64,000 bases of DNA. Origin: Paragordius varius (lineage: Eukaryota; Nematomorpha). Below, in pieces: positions 11,160-24,202 of this stretch (positions are counted from its first letter, which is position 1; every line of letters begins with the position of its first letter). The stretch lies in the NCBI GenBank assembly GCA_964247055.1, contig OZ176055.1, positions 4,154,001 through 4,218,000 on the forward strand. The letters are read 5' to 3'. The notes under the pieces are model-generated. The model was given only the letters and a program-made list of their open reading frames with translations. It made no database searches and was not told the DNA's origin. A program made the translations under genes and the position numbers.

Positions 11160-14100
11160 TATTAAAGTAAAGTGTGAATACTTATCTAAGTCAGTTGGCC
11201 CAACAAGGTCACCATTGATATTTTTTGGGCTATATTTTGTATCAGATGGATCTGACCCTACAAAAAGGTATAATATCAAAATAGACAATTTGATGGGTGG
11301 AATAAACTGGAAGAAAATTATGTTTTCATATAAATTTTCACAATAAAATGTGAATAATGTTTGAAATGATGCGATTATCTAATTTTTACATTGATAAAAT
11401 TTAGCTGATTTATTTAAAATATGTAATTACTATTTATTCTTGCTGGTTTGATGGGTCTCCCATTTTTCGGTTTGCAGAGAGTTAGTACTAAAACGACACT
11501 TACAACTATAGCTGAAAGAAAAATGGATAAAGCAATAGTTATTTTAGTTTTGTCGAGATATCTATCTGGTATAATATTTGTGGCAGTAGTACCTATGTAT
11601 GAGAGAAAACAGATATTTCAAATGTATAAGAAAGATGTCCGAAAACATTTTCAATAAATGCATAGAGTAGTTTATAATTTCAAAAGATACAGTAAAAACT
11701 GAAATTATACGGACAAAACGTAGAAATATAAAGACAAATATTTTTTTTACATAAAACCGATATACTTTTTTAAACTTGATTATTTAAAATATGACTCATT
11801 GTTTCAAATTATAAAGTAAGAATTAGGGATTATGGTAACACAGCCAATTACAGTATGACTAAGTATATATTGCTAGAAAGTTATTATTTAAAAAATAGCA
11901 TATGCAGCATATTGGCTAATAACAGTAAAAAGTGAAAACTATAAGCCAATACTACTGTCCTTTGTTGTATGTGCTGTTTGGCAATAATTATATATATACT
12001 TACTCATATTGATATTTTGCCATTGTAATTAAATAGTTTAGATAAAAAAAACAAGGTTTTAGTATGGGTGTCTTTTTGAAAAACTTATTTGTCTGTACGT
12101 TTTTACGTATTGTCCGTATAATTTCAATAGAGAAAATTGCATAAACCCTGGAGTAATTTTTGGCTTTGTGGAGTCATGAGAATGAGATCAGGATCAAATC
12201 CGTCAGCCTGTACATGATACTCGTTAAAGGCTAAAACACGGAAAGCGTATATGTTTTGACTAATGCGTTTGGGAAAACTGAATAGCGGGGTGTGGGAATG
12301 GGTAATATTTTGGTAGCTTGAATTGGCTGAAATTTTACTTTGTAACATGTATCTAATTTATATGTTGTTTAATTGTAGAAAATTAAAATAAGATAAAAAT
12401 ATTTTAAAGGAATTTAATGTACCGTTGAGAGGGAAACGGATGTTTGACTGAAATATGAGGACAATTGATTAAAAAAGTTGAATTGCCATGGGATATGGTA
12501 CAATTGCGCACAGGTTTTGGTTTATCTATATTTACAAAAACGTAGAATATCTATTAAATGGTTAAAATTATACTTTATTCCAAAAAAATATTCTTAAAGT
12601 GTCTCATCCCTAATTTGTGAGATTAATAGAGACAATTGTATAGATAACACTGATCAACAAGGTTTTGTACCACCCCATTATTTTTGCATTTTCTAATACC
12701 TAATGGCATGGAAAAGCCAAAACAAAAAAGAAAATTGAGGCCACCAATAGGATTTTTCCAAAATTTAATTTTTAAATTTGTATTTAATTCAAAAAAACAA
12801 TCATTCCTCGTGCACATATGTTTAAATATTCAAACGAGCAAGTCGATACAAGTAATATTCCATGCATGAATAACAAAATTCTAGGCATTAAATAAGATAC
12901 TAAACAAGCTAAGAGCCAAAGTATTAAAAATCTAAAAGAGGCTTATGTATAGTGTGATAGATCCGGGCGGCTGCACAAGCTCTGCATATCCCCCAAGCGA
13001 TCCTATAATTATGCCAGATGTGGCAAAGATAACAATAAGTCATCGTAAAGTCCGATAAGAGAGACTTGCAAGCAAAATCCAGGCAAATTGACATGTAAAA
13101 TTAACCAATTCACAGAATAAAGTTAGATAAATTCTACAATTAAATTGAATATAAATTAGGTAAATACAAATGGTCCAATCCCATAACAGTAAATTCTACT
13201 AAAAGTGGCTACACAACATCCATCTGAAATTCAAAATACAAAAACCAATAATTTTTAAAAAAATAAGGTATATCCACTAGGTATAAATAAAGGATTTTTA
13301 TTAAGAACCAACTCAAGAGAAAAAGTCTAATAAGTACTCAAAAGAACGAAAACTAACAAAAAAAATATAGCCTATCTGAAAGCCGAAGGTTTAAACCATA
13401 GAATGCCTTTTTTAGTATTTATTAAAAAAAATTTATATGTGTTAAAAATTCACTTGAAAAAAAAGACTAAATTTTGACGTTTAAGTCCGTACTATTTTTT
13501 TCTCTCTGATATTTAAATGACATATTTATAATCAAAAGATAGAGTTTAAAACGCTTTATTAAATGATATTAAGTTTATAATATAATAACATTTTATTATA
13601 AAGTTATATTTAATTTTCTCTCGATTTTCTCTTGTTTTTGAAAAATTGAAAAACCTATAAAATTTCAAAATTCTGATTGGCGGGATCAAAAATTTTTTTA
13701 AATTCGGTTTTAAAACACTAAAATTAGTCATAATTTAAAAAGTTTGAGTGATGGTGCTTAAAAATGTCCAAATTTGTCGACTAGTGTAATTATATATATT
13801 TTTTTAAATTAACAAAAGTTGGAAAAACTAACCAGCAGACTTTATGGTGAAAGTGCAAATATCGGAACTTATTCCTGCACTATTCTGTGCTTTGCATGCA
13901 TATGTACCAAATTTTTCGGAGGACATAATTTTGATTGATAAAATTTCCGGTGTCCCTTTTGATCTTTTAGTATGATTTCTGTTTGATAATAAATCTTTTT
14001 TTGCTGACCCATTTTGAAATCCAATAATTTGATGAAGCGTTTTTAAATTCTTAGCAATCGAGAAATTATGAGAACTGGATGAATAATTAGTTAGTTTTTT

Positions 14101-17100
14101 AAAGTAATATTGATGAGGTTCAGGCATACCATATGTTTCACATTTAAATTTGACTGTAGAATTGATTGTGGCTAATACTTGCTGATGATTGATTTTACAA
14201 ATAGGACGATCTAATACATAAGAATGGCTTACGTTCATTTCCTATGTATATATATATATAGATAAAAACTTGAAAAAAAGTGGTGGCTTACATTGAAATT
14301 TTATGGTTAAATTTTTAGTTTGATATCCATATGCATTACTACACCGGCACGTTAATGTTAAAGGAGGAATTATCAAATCCGTATTTTGCGTCTTTTTATT
14401 TTGGGCAGGACTAACAATGGTTCGATTTTTTAGCGCCGTTTGAATGAAAGGTAAATCAAGCGCTAGGATTCGTTGATGAGAAATTAAATAAACTGGTTTC
14501 AACGTATTATACCATTGTATGGAGGAGATCGGGTTACTTTGTGTATCACATATAACATTAACTGGGTTTGCGACATGCGAAATTTTATATTTCATAGTGT
14601 TACCATTACCATTGTTACCCGCTGTGTATTGTTCTGTTATAAGAGATTCTAATACGACATTCAACTCCACAATCTCATGACTTAACTGAATAGATAATGG
14701 GGCATCTGATAAAAAATGTCTTATTTAATAATAATATTTATATGCAAAAATTTCAACATATAGCTTAGTTTTTGTTATATTTATTTTGGATTTTGTCTAA
14801 GAATAAAGCCATTTTTATTATTAAATTGTGATGATAAATAGTGTTAAAAAGACTCTAAGTTATTAGATTAAAATATTTGAATATTTCATTGCAAATTTAT
14901 TCGAAAGTATTAGAGTAGTGTGGAATCATGAGCTTAATTCCTTGTTTAGCTGAACTTTTGCAACCAACACTAAAATAAAACACAGGCAGATGAGTTTTTA
15001 ATAGTTTTATTTGTGTAAGAGTTTTGAATAAATTATTTAGATCAGTAAAACCAAACAAAAGTAAATAAAAATATATTATTTTAAAATCATATTTTAATCG
15101 CTATTTTTTGATATCGGTTAGAGAAAAGTTAAACCCTTTTATGTGCAGAAGAGATGATGCAAATTCAACGGTCAATAAATAAATTTACACAAAAAGAGCT
15201 AAAAAGTAAATTCACAAAAAAATCCACAAAAAGGTTTTACTGTAGTTTACAAATTGATATTTATACTTAACCGAAATTATGGTATAGAAAAGTTATCATA
15301 TGACGCCCGATTTTACTGTATAATTAATGTGAGTTACCTTCAGATTAACACTTTTAGATAGGGATAATATGTTTAATTTACATCTAACGATATGGTAGAT
15401 TCCGTAAATATATCATTACAATGCTAAAAATGCAATAATTTGTTTTATATCTCTTTTTAATATTATAAATTAATAGAAATGTATTAAATTATTTTCATCA
15501 TAAGTACTATTGTAAACTCTTACAGAAAACGTTAAGGAGCGTATAGGTGTACAATGGAATTTCGCCATAAAAATCCATGACTTGATTGCTGGTCAAGCAA
15601 AACAATTCTGCACCATTGAGGTATGGGCTCATTCGTAACCTAAGTATATTCATTACATCGTAGGAACCGGCTTCATCCACAACAGTATGATAAGAACCTT
15701 AAAATATGATTGCAAACATATTAAATCATTAAAAAATAACTTTGAGAAGTCCAAATTCATACCAAAAAGAAAAATACAAAAATAATACCATTTAATTTTT
15801 TCATAAAGTTTCCTTTCCTAAGTTCCCATGAGATCTGAGGCATAGGGTTAGCACCTTTTACCTTACAAGCGATATCGCCTTCCTGGTTTTGGACAAAATT
15901 TGTGTCCCCCATCTCAATACTTGGCATGAGCGGCCGAACTATACATTTATTGTAATTATTCGTTAAAATAAAATAATCAAAAAATTAATGTAATTATCAT
16001 AGGTTTATTAAAATATTTCTAGTATAATGTCCTAAAAGAGAAATAAAGCGTGCCAAACAGTTTTTCATTATTTTTACCATAAACGAAAATTTGAAACACC
16101 CAATATATTAACAAAATTTTATATTCAAAGTTAAATATTGACTTGTTAAATTAAACATAGACTCTTTAGTTTAGGCCAATTCTTTAGTTTATGCCATAGT
16201 TTTTACACCACGAGATTTTCAAAGAATAGATGGCTGTATTTTAAAATATAGGATAAATTAAATATAATTTATTTCCATTGGCACCTTAATATTGCATATA
16301 AAAACATGGGCAGCTTTAACACTTGGATACAATACATTTATTTCAGTCCTTCGATTCAAATTGGGATAGTTGGATTCCCCAGGCCTATTAAAAGTTAAAT
16401 ACTTCAAAAAATATGAGAATCGAAACCATGGCAAAAGTTTGCACTTATATAATATTAATGAACCAAAATATAATAAAAATCATTAAAAATACTTGATATT
16501 ACTTATTTTAAGGTAAAACGCAAAAGTAAAAATTAGTCAACATAATATGTGCATTAGCAAAATTTAAAAATAATACAACCACTTTTTCTGTTTCTATCAA
16601 TATTAGATTTGATATAAATGAAAAAATAGATAATTTTAGCTTTAAACAAAAAAAACCCCCCGATATTTTGCAAAAATTTTGTAAAATAAAAATGGCGTTG
16701 AAGTAGTTTGATGTGGTACTTATTTTTAATAAATTTTATTAAGATAATTCAGCTTATTTATATAATTTTTATTAGGATCGAAGCATAAATTTATAATGGG
16801 ACCGTTTCTTTTAGTAGTTTAAAAATAGCAACTTAAATATAATCTGAGGTATTTAGATACCCCAATTCGAATCTAAATGTTAAATATTATGAACATGAGA
16901 TGGCAAAATTTTTTTTTAAAAAATCATACAGTCATTTTAAAATTAAAATACAAATATTATAGTTATTCGCTCTAAATATTAATCATTTTTTCTTTTTTTA
17001 AATGGAATTACCGTTTTTGGCCACTTTAAGCTATGGCTCCTTCAACGTTACAAAACTCCCCTACCCATATTTATATACAAAAACTATATACCCTAAAGTA

Positions 17101-18887
17101 TGTAAGCTTTTAAAATTAGTATAATTACCATATAAATTCAATTTAAAGCTAATGACATTTAAAGTGGAGGGGTGTAATGGATGTTTTTGTAGATCAGTAT
17201 TTGAATGCCTATATAAATGACTTAGATTATGTTGTGGTATTGCATTTTCAGCATAGCATGTAAAAATAATGCTAATAAGCTCCCGGGTTGCTTGAAACGT
17301 TATAGATTGCCAAGAACTCCAGGTCCCATCTAATATCATTTATATATGATAGATTAAAACTAAGTTTTGAGACATATACAAATATTATTTTCTAAAAGGT
17401 GTCCTAAACTTAAAATTAACCGTTTCTCTGTATATAGCTTGTTTGATTTGGGTCACCAACAATTTGACCAGATTTTTTCCAAATTAGTTGTGCTCGTGGT
17501 TTGGCACTTAGAACGCTACAATTTAAAGTTACCCTATTGCCCTCATAAATGACTTCATTGGAATAATTGACGGCTAATCCCGTGGGTTTAACTAATGATA
17601 ATATAGGATATTTAAAGCTTTTAAATAAAACATTTTTTAATCCATGCTTCAAAAGAATCATACCAAATATTTCGAGACTTAGCGGTGTTTGTTGGCGGCT
17701 TAATGCATTTCTCATTTTTGACATACATATGTAGTAACCGGCATCTTGAATTCTAACATTTTTGATTTCTAGATAAGGCATAAAGGTGTAAAGATTAGCT
17801 GTTTTCCCCAAATTATTTTTTATGGCAAAATGTGCAGCATTTGATGAATCAGCAATGTCATTTTCTTGATTTAATATATTTATGTTTGGCAACACTATAT
17901 TGACTTTTCCCATCCATTTCCCTGATGTTTTTAATAACTTATTTAGTCGGTTCAAATTGGACGGTGGATTATCCAGAAACTGATGGTGAGCACTCGAATT
18001 CGTATGATTTGAAAGATTTGCAGAAATAAATACTGTGGTATTGATTGGTGCGTAGACGGCAGTAAACACATTGGTAAATGATGAATTGATATATTTTACA
18101 AATCTGTATTATTACAAAGGGAATTGGATTAATTCTAGCAATGGAAAGATCATCTTTTTCATCAAAGTTTACTCAAAAACAATATTTACCTTATCGTAAT
18201 CAAAAAATGATTCACATATTATATTTTTTTGACAACTATTACGGAACCCTTTTCAATAATATGTAAGAATTTCTTTCATTAAAATGAATTCCTTTTAAAA
18301 TGCGCGATATTTTATATGTTAATTGGAGTAATATTGTGCATAATCGTCGTTATAAAGAAAGAATTAGGCATTTATTACTAAACATATTTTTATGTGATAC
18401 CATAAAAAATATTATCTAAAAATATTTAATAGTAGCGTTTTATTTTTGGAGATTTTTATTGGTATGTTTTAATTCACAGTAGAAATAGAAAAAAATACTT
18501 ATTTGTAACTTTTTGCTAGGTTTCATAAGTAATGTTAAAACCTTATTGCTTTGAAATAAGCCCTATTCTCCCGAAAAAGCTAGATTGCTTTATGCAATTC
18601 AAATTTATAAATAATAATGGTTTAATTTATAAAACCTAAAACATAGGGTTTGTGATTTATCAAATAATACCGTATGTATTGAATGAATAAATTTGTTTGA
18701 TCGGTCGTTTTATTAAGGGGAGAAAATCCTTCTATATAATCCGATTCCTCCACATAGTTTATTTTTGGATGATCGAAAAGGTTTGCAATAACAGGGCAGT
18801 ATAGACGAGCAGTTTTCCCTTGAATAGCTTCAAACTGGAAAGGTGGGCTAATGGTTTGCAATTCGACTCCGAATTTTAAATATAAAA
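11061..18887 (-). CDS. nephrin/irre-like Ig-superfamily membrane protein
   Basis: Likely exons on the minus strand: 18671-18887, 17421-18103, 17129-17329, 15789-15938, 15524-15697, about 14270-14705, 13833-about 14225, then a missing piece, 12147-12352, 11431-11592 and 11061-11257. All junctions listed keep phase except near 14270-14225, where the splice pair is ambiguous. Five Ig domains are readable from paired Cys motifs: KTARLYCPV with DAGYYICMS; NRVTLNCSV with IIFTCYAENA; GDIACKVKG with AELFCLTSN; VNVICDTQS with LTLTCRCSNAYG; VKFKCETYG with FGTYACKAQNSAG. The C-terminal half of an FN3 domain (YAFRVLAFNEY) and a membrane helix (ITIALSIFLSAIVVSVVLVL) follow. The SITFQATRE strand of Ig2 resembles nephrin/Kirrel adhesion receptors. 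The signal-peptide exon and the first half of FN3 were not found. The cytoplasmic tail is short. Confidence 0.8.
11690..12130. mobile_element. MITE with cagtaaaa-type inverted ends (copy 1)
   Basis: The left end has cagtaaaaactgaaattata followed by cggacaaaacgt. The right end, on the other strand, gives ctattgaaattatacggaca and then atacgtaaaaacgt. The same ends occur at 41546-41781. Inside is a second palindromic core around 11840-12000. It sits between the membrane-segment exon and the FN3 exon of the Ig-family gene. No coding capacity was seen. Confidence 0.55.
12353..13832. other. intron of the Ig-family gene, exon missing
   Basis: The phases of the flanking exons (one leftover base at 13833, two needed at 12352) require at least one more exon here, probably the first half of the FN3 domain. 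I could not identify it. A patch of higher GC at about 12960-13085 stands out but has no assignable function. Confidence 0.4.
16316..16883 (-). mobile_element. TTAA-flanked MITE, family A (copy 1)
   Basis: The ends are ttaacacttggatacaa and, at the other side, aatgttaa, with the subterminal near-palindrome around ggtatttagatacccc. The sequence is collinear in reverse with the copy at 26151-26742. It lies in an intron of the Ig-family gene. TTAA at both ends suggests piggyBac-type mobilisation. Confidence 0.7.
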
Positions 18888-21800
18888 CTATATGCACGAA
18901 AAAAAAACGATTGAAATAATACGATATTCATTTATTAAAATAATATCTTAAAATCAGGGATTAAATCTTAAACCTAGTTTGAATACGGTTTTTTAAGTAA
19001 TTTTTTGACTCGATCTAAACGATTTAAAAAATGGTTCTGGTTAGGAGAATTTCTTTCAAAAAAATTTAGTTCCGGTGCAATTCTTGCTAATCAGATTGGT
19101 CTTTCGGTTCCATTTTTAATGCCGATTTCTTTTTCATAAATATAAAGAGCGTCAAAAACATAACCATACACACAGTGTCCACAAAAAATTATTATATGCT
19201 AGTTTTTTCGGAAAAATCAAAATATGAATTATAGAAAACAATATTTTCTAAATAAGGAGACATGATATCAAACATTATTTTTTGGAAATTGTTTTCAAAA
19301 CATGGTTTTGGCCTCCTAATCGGTTAAAACTAATTTTATGTTACAAGCGAATATGAAATCCTCACATTTTTTATTTACCTTGACAAAACTATTCAAATGA
19401 ATCCTATAATAAGTGGTAATTTTGGCTTGCACAATCAGCCGTCAATCTAACCAATAAAAAGTTCATTTCTAACCATCAACTTTTGGATTTTTATATAAGT
19501 TTTTATCATTTAACAATAATGAAATATTTTATGTTTTACTGATTATTTTCACAATATATAAATATATATTTTTCAAAATTGTATATGATTTAATCTATTA
19601 ATTATTTTGACATAAATCGTTGTTAAGCAGACAGGTAACAAACACATTAAAAATAAGTTTGAAGATTAGCACAGCATTTGCTTGGTGTAATAACTTAGTA
19701 TAACTTGACATTTATTTCCTCACTTTAATATGCATCTATATAATAAAATATTAGAATTTGACTTTTTTAAACTGGTAAATATATATTATTTTATTTTTTA
19801 ATTTAAGTTCACACTTATCAAATTAACAGTTATATGTTTTCCTAAATCAAGCAGGCTTAAATTGAAAATTTTGAAATTTGATGTGAAAAAAATTGTAATT
19901 AATTTTATTTCCACCTGTTATCTATTTACCTATCTAATTGATTTATAATATTCGTCGTATCTTCAAAAATTTCTTTTAATATGGTTCATTGGATTTATGT
20001 CACGACGAAAGTAAAAGGTTAAATATAATATAATTAGGGCAATATTAAAAATCATTAATTATATATAAAATTTAAAAGTAGGTTTGAATCTACCGGTTTT
20101 TATTGCTTAAAATTTATTAAGATGCTTTCGAAAAAAAACCGGTAAAAATTCAAAAATATGTTAACTTTAGTACTTGTACAATTACTTCTAGATGAATCAA
20201 TGTTTATTTTAGCTGCAATTCATAGAAAATAAAAAAACAATGTTTGAGTTTAATACAAATAAAATGGAGTTTTCGATTCTTTGCACAAACAAAAAGGAAA
20301 CCCATTAAAACTTTTATGAGAGGTAAAAACTTTGAGAAATAATAATGTGACTCCAGATTTAACAGTCGCAAAACTCCCATTTAAAGGTGACATGTAAACG
20401 CAATTTAAGTGTAAGCCTTTATCGGTTCTGAATGCAAAAGGGACAGGCTTCTAACAGTCGTCAATTATTTAATCAACATGGACGAAAAATAAAAAATTAC
20501 CTATCCAAACGAATATCCTCCACATATTTTGATTCATGAATTTAATTTAATAGGGCATCCTATCAAAATTAAAACCATTATTACAGATTGGATGTACTTT
20601 GGTCCAATACTTCAACATTTTTATTTTATTTAAATATGGTATGAGGAAGATAGATAAATGATAGATGAATTTGATATAATTTACACGACGCGCCGAATAA
20701 ATTATTTTTTATGGAATTTCATTTTGATTAACACATACATTAATGACGTTAATGATTAAGTCTCCATAAAAAAATAATGGTATGGGAAAGGCAGTGCAGT
20801 AGAATATCTGTATAAGAGCCATATAAATATGCAAAATAGGCTATTTAATGATGGTTTTGTAGAGACGGAAATGAATTCAATAATGTCACATTTTTTTTAA
20901 TATGGTGGTAAAGCATTAAAAATAATTATGCAATATTGATGTCTAGTATTGAATCATAAATATTTTAATGGCTTAATTATCAGGATTAATAGATATTATT
21001 GCCAGGATATTTTTTTTTAATTCATTTCATGATACAGTACATGGATTTTAGAGATGTAAAAATCTTAACACAAATAAATTTCTGAAAAGAATAAATAAAA
21101 TGGACGGGTACACAAATTTTATTATACTCTAAATTTTATTTTGTGGAATGAAATGCATCATTATGGAGGGATAGTTTTTAAAAATTTATATACCATACCA
21201 GCAAAGAAAGGCCACGATTATTAAAAAGCAGGAGAGATGGATTAAGTACACTGTATATGAGAGTGGATGGATGCACTTAAATTATTTTAAACTCTCTGTA
21301 ATGTCTTTTTTGTCACACATTAAAGGTGCAAAAGGTGTGTTTGATATACACATAAAAATAAGAAGAATTTTGGTATAAAAATATTGAAATTTATCACATA
21401 TATATATATATACGTATACATAAGAGACATAAAAATTTAAAATATACGACGAACAAATTATATATTTTTTATCTTTTTTTTCCTTCTTCCTCCATTCCTA
21501 ATTTGTTTTTATATATATATTATATTATATAGAATAAATCTTTATCAATTATACATATACAATTTATATGTAATATAGAGTTATTTAGGATTCAGGTGTA
21601 ATTAATCTACATATTATTATATATTTTAAATATAAGCTTTTAACTTTTATCATTAACATTTATATATGTGCAAAGGTATTAAAATAAAATGAGATATAAA
21701 ATTTTGTTAACCTTATACATATTAACATTGTATATATTAAAAGATTTACATAAATTGTATCTATAATAATACAAAAAATAACCATAAAATTTGCTAAATT

Positions 21801-22689
21801 CATTGTAATTGGGTTATTTTTTTTAAAAAAAAGTTATTTCTTATAACAAGTTTATTTGGAATTGAAACCATGTGTGTGTTATATTCAAAAGACGAAATTG
21901 TTAAAGATATTCTTACTCCCCGTTTAAAATCCTCGTCTCAAAGAAATTTATTAATTTTGCCGAATATTTTTAATCCGCACAAAAAAGTTTTTTTATGAAT
22001 TTTGTCATATCAGCATGATAAAATAAGCAAGAAAAACAGTATGACTCAGCAATATACCTTTGACTTTTAGAGTATTTTTATATGTAATTAAAGAGTATAA
22101 TGAACATATATGCCAAAAGATGTTACCTTTAAACGAAACAATTAAATTATATTTTTGCAAATTTTTTATCTTTAATTTATCTAAAGCAAATTACTTTTTT
22201 TGAAGCGATTATGTAACTTGATATCCTACATTTATTCATAAACTTAAATGTTAAATAAATGGATTATAATTTAGAGAAAATAACGGTGTTACAATATTTA
22301 ATTAAAAAACTACTGGCCAACAAATTTTAATAAATAATATTTTAGAATTAAGAAATATAATTTTAATACTGGTCCGGCTTTGAAAGAAAAAATTAAAAAA
22401 ATTTCACAAAAATAATATATTATACGAAATTTAGGGTCATAATGGCTTCCAATTATTGTATTTGCAGATATGAAAACTCATCAACTTATTTGGAAATATA
22501 AGAATTCTATTTATCCAACAATATATATTTGTTTGATTTTTAAATTTTAAATATTAAATTTATATTCCCAAATTTATAATAATGACTGTTTTGGACAAAA
22601 AGGAATATTTGTAAAGTACAATGCAGACAATGAGCACTTAATTAACACTTTGCCTTTTCCTTTTTTAAGAAAATTTTACAATCTTCAGG
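18888..22689. other. AT-rich stretch, no complete gene
   Basis: No gene was found. On the minus strand about 18990-19150 reads as RPI-stop-LARIAPELNFFER followed by NHFLNRLDRVKKLLKK, a protein-like stretch with one stop that may be an exon remnant or transposon scrap. A hairpin with taccggtttttattgc and its complement lies at about 20090-20150. The missing 5' exon of the Ig-family gene may also be here. Confidence 0.4.
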
Positions 22690-23560
22690 ATGCTCCCACA
22701 TAATGCTGTTGTTGCATTTGTATTCTATGCAAACATATGCATTTAATATAATACGATCCCACCGACTGGTTTTCTAACCTGAGAGAAGTTAGATAAGGAT
22801 GTGTCCTTTCTCCCCTCCTGTTCAATACAGAAACTTTAATGTTCAATGTGAATTTTCTAAACACATTGAAGCGCATCGGAGATGAAACTGTTTGCGATCT
22901 CCGGTACGCTAATACGGTTCTATTGAGACACACCCCAGTTACCATTACCACTTAAGGCCTCCACATCGACCTAACTGATCACTTCAAATATTTAGGTTGT
23001 ATAATTTCATCTGACGCTAGTTCACAGATCCCGACATACGAGCGCGGCATGCATTAAAAAGCGCTACCATGCGCCTGCTGTTTAGAATTTGGAACCCTTC
23101 GGTCATAACAGTTTCAACCAAATTGCCATCATAAAGGCAATGGTTCACCCCGTCGCTATTTACCGGTATGAATCATGGGTTTGTAAACCCACCGACAAAG
23201 CCCGCATCCACTCATTTCAAGTATGGTGCTCCCGGAATTTGTCCTGGAAAGCCCACATCTCTAATTCATGTTTACTTAACTTCATCTAACCAGAATTTTT
23301 TTACGATCTAGTAATCTACAGACAATTAAAATATCTCGACCATATTCTACGATCCGATTTCCTTGAAAAAAACATTCACATTGGGTTTGTCGTAGGTACT
23401 CACAAAAGAGGTCGCCCCAAAAAGCGGTGCCACAATACCCTTAAAATCTGTTACAAACCTTACCTTTTCCCAAATAATTTGAAAGTCCCAAGATCGTCTG
23501 GAATGGAAAACGCTTATTTATAAAACTAAAAGTCGCTACGCGACTTGCTTCTAACACGCA
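22690..23560 (+). mobile_element. decayed LINE, 3' half
   Basis: Reverse-transcriptase and C-terminal pieces occur in order: SDWFSNLREVRQGCVLSPLL near 22761, CDLRYANTVLL near 22893 at the YADD position, HFKYLGCIISSDAS near 22982, MRLLFRIWNPSVIT near 23070, KRGRPKKRCHNTLKI near 23407, and SQDRLEWKTLIYKTKSRYAT near 23490. Stops and frameshifts between the pieces show it is dead. The local GC content is higher than in the flanks. The conserved YADD has become YANT. Confidence 0.8.
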
Positions 23561-24171
23561 GATACCCGATTACATTTTGAGTAGTTTTACATCGCAGACC
23601 TTAATAAACTACAGTTTTAAAAGATATTTTGGTTAAAATTTAATTATCAAACATTGTTCTCCTCTAAGAGATATAGATAAAATCTCATATTCTTTGCAGT
23701 TTTCAACGTCTAGAATAAGATTTTTATTTGTTACTGATTTTGGAATAGATTTCTCTATAATAAAATTAACGATTAAACAATAGATGATTTATAAAAAATG
23801 TTTTGCGGCGCGCAGCGAATACCAGCACCTAATATACAGCTGTGAAATATATGTGATTGAAGAACCATTCAAACACAATTAGATATTCACTTTTTATAAG
23901 ACGAATACATTTTGGAATAGTTTTTAACTCAGATCTTTATACTGGTGAAAAAAAAATATTTTAAAATTTACTTTTGCTAAAATACATAGTCACCATAATA
24001 TCTTATATAAAAAATTAAAGGTTCTCATGGTGTTTGATTTGGGGCTTAGGAATCATTTAAGAAAGTTATTTAGCTTTTTTAAAAAATTGCTAGACATCGA
24101 ATTCAAAATTAGCGAACATTATATTAGATAAAAGCGGCAAAACCTAAAGGCTTCAAACCAAAATATTTTAT

Positions 24172-24202
<31 letters not shown>

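Noticed and set aside
11448-11657. Plus-strand frame with a hydrophobic stretch
   Set aside because: It is the complement of the membrane-segment exon of the Ig-family gene on the minus strand, which fits gene order and phase.
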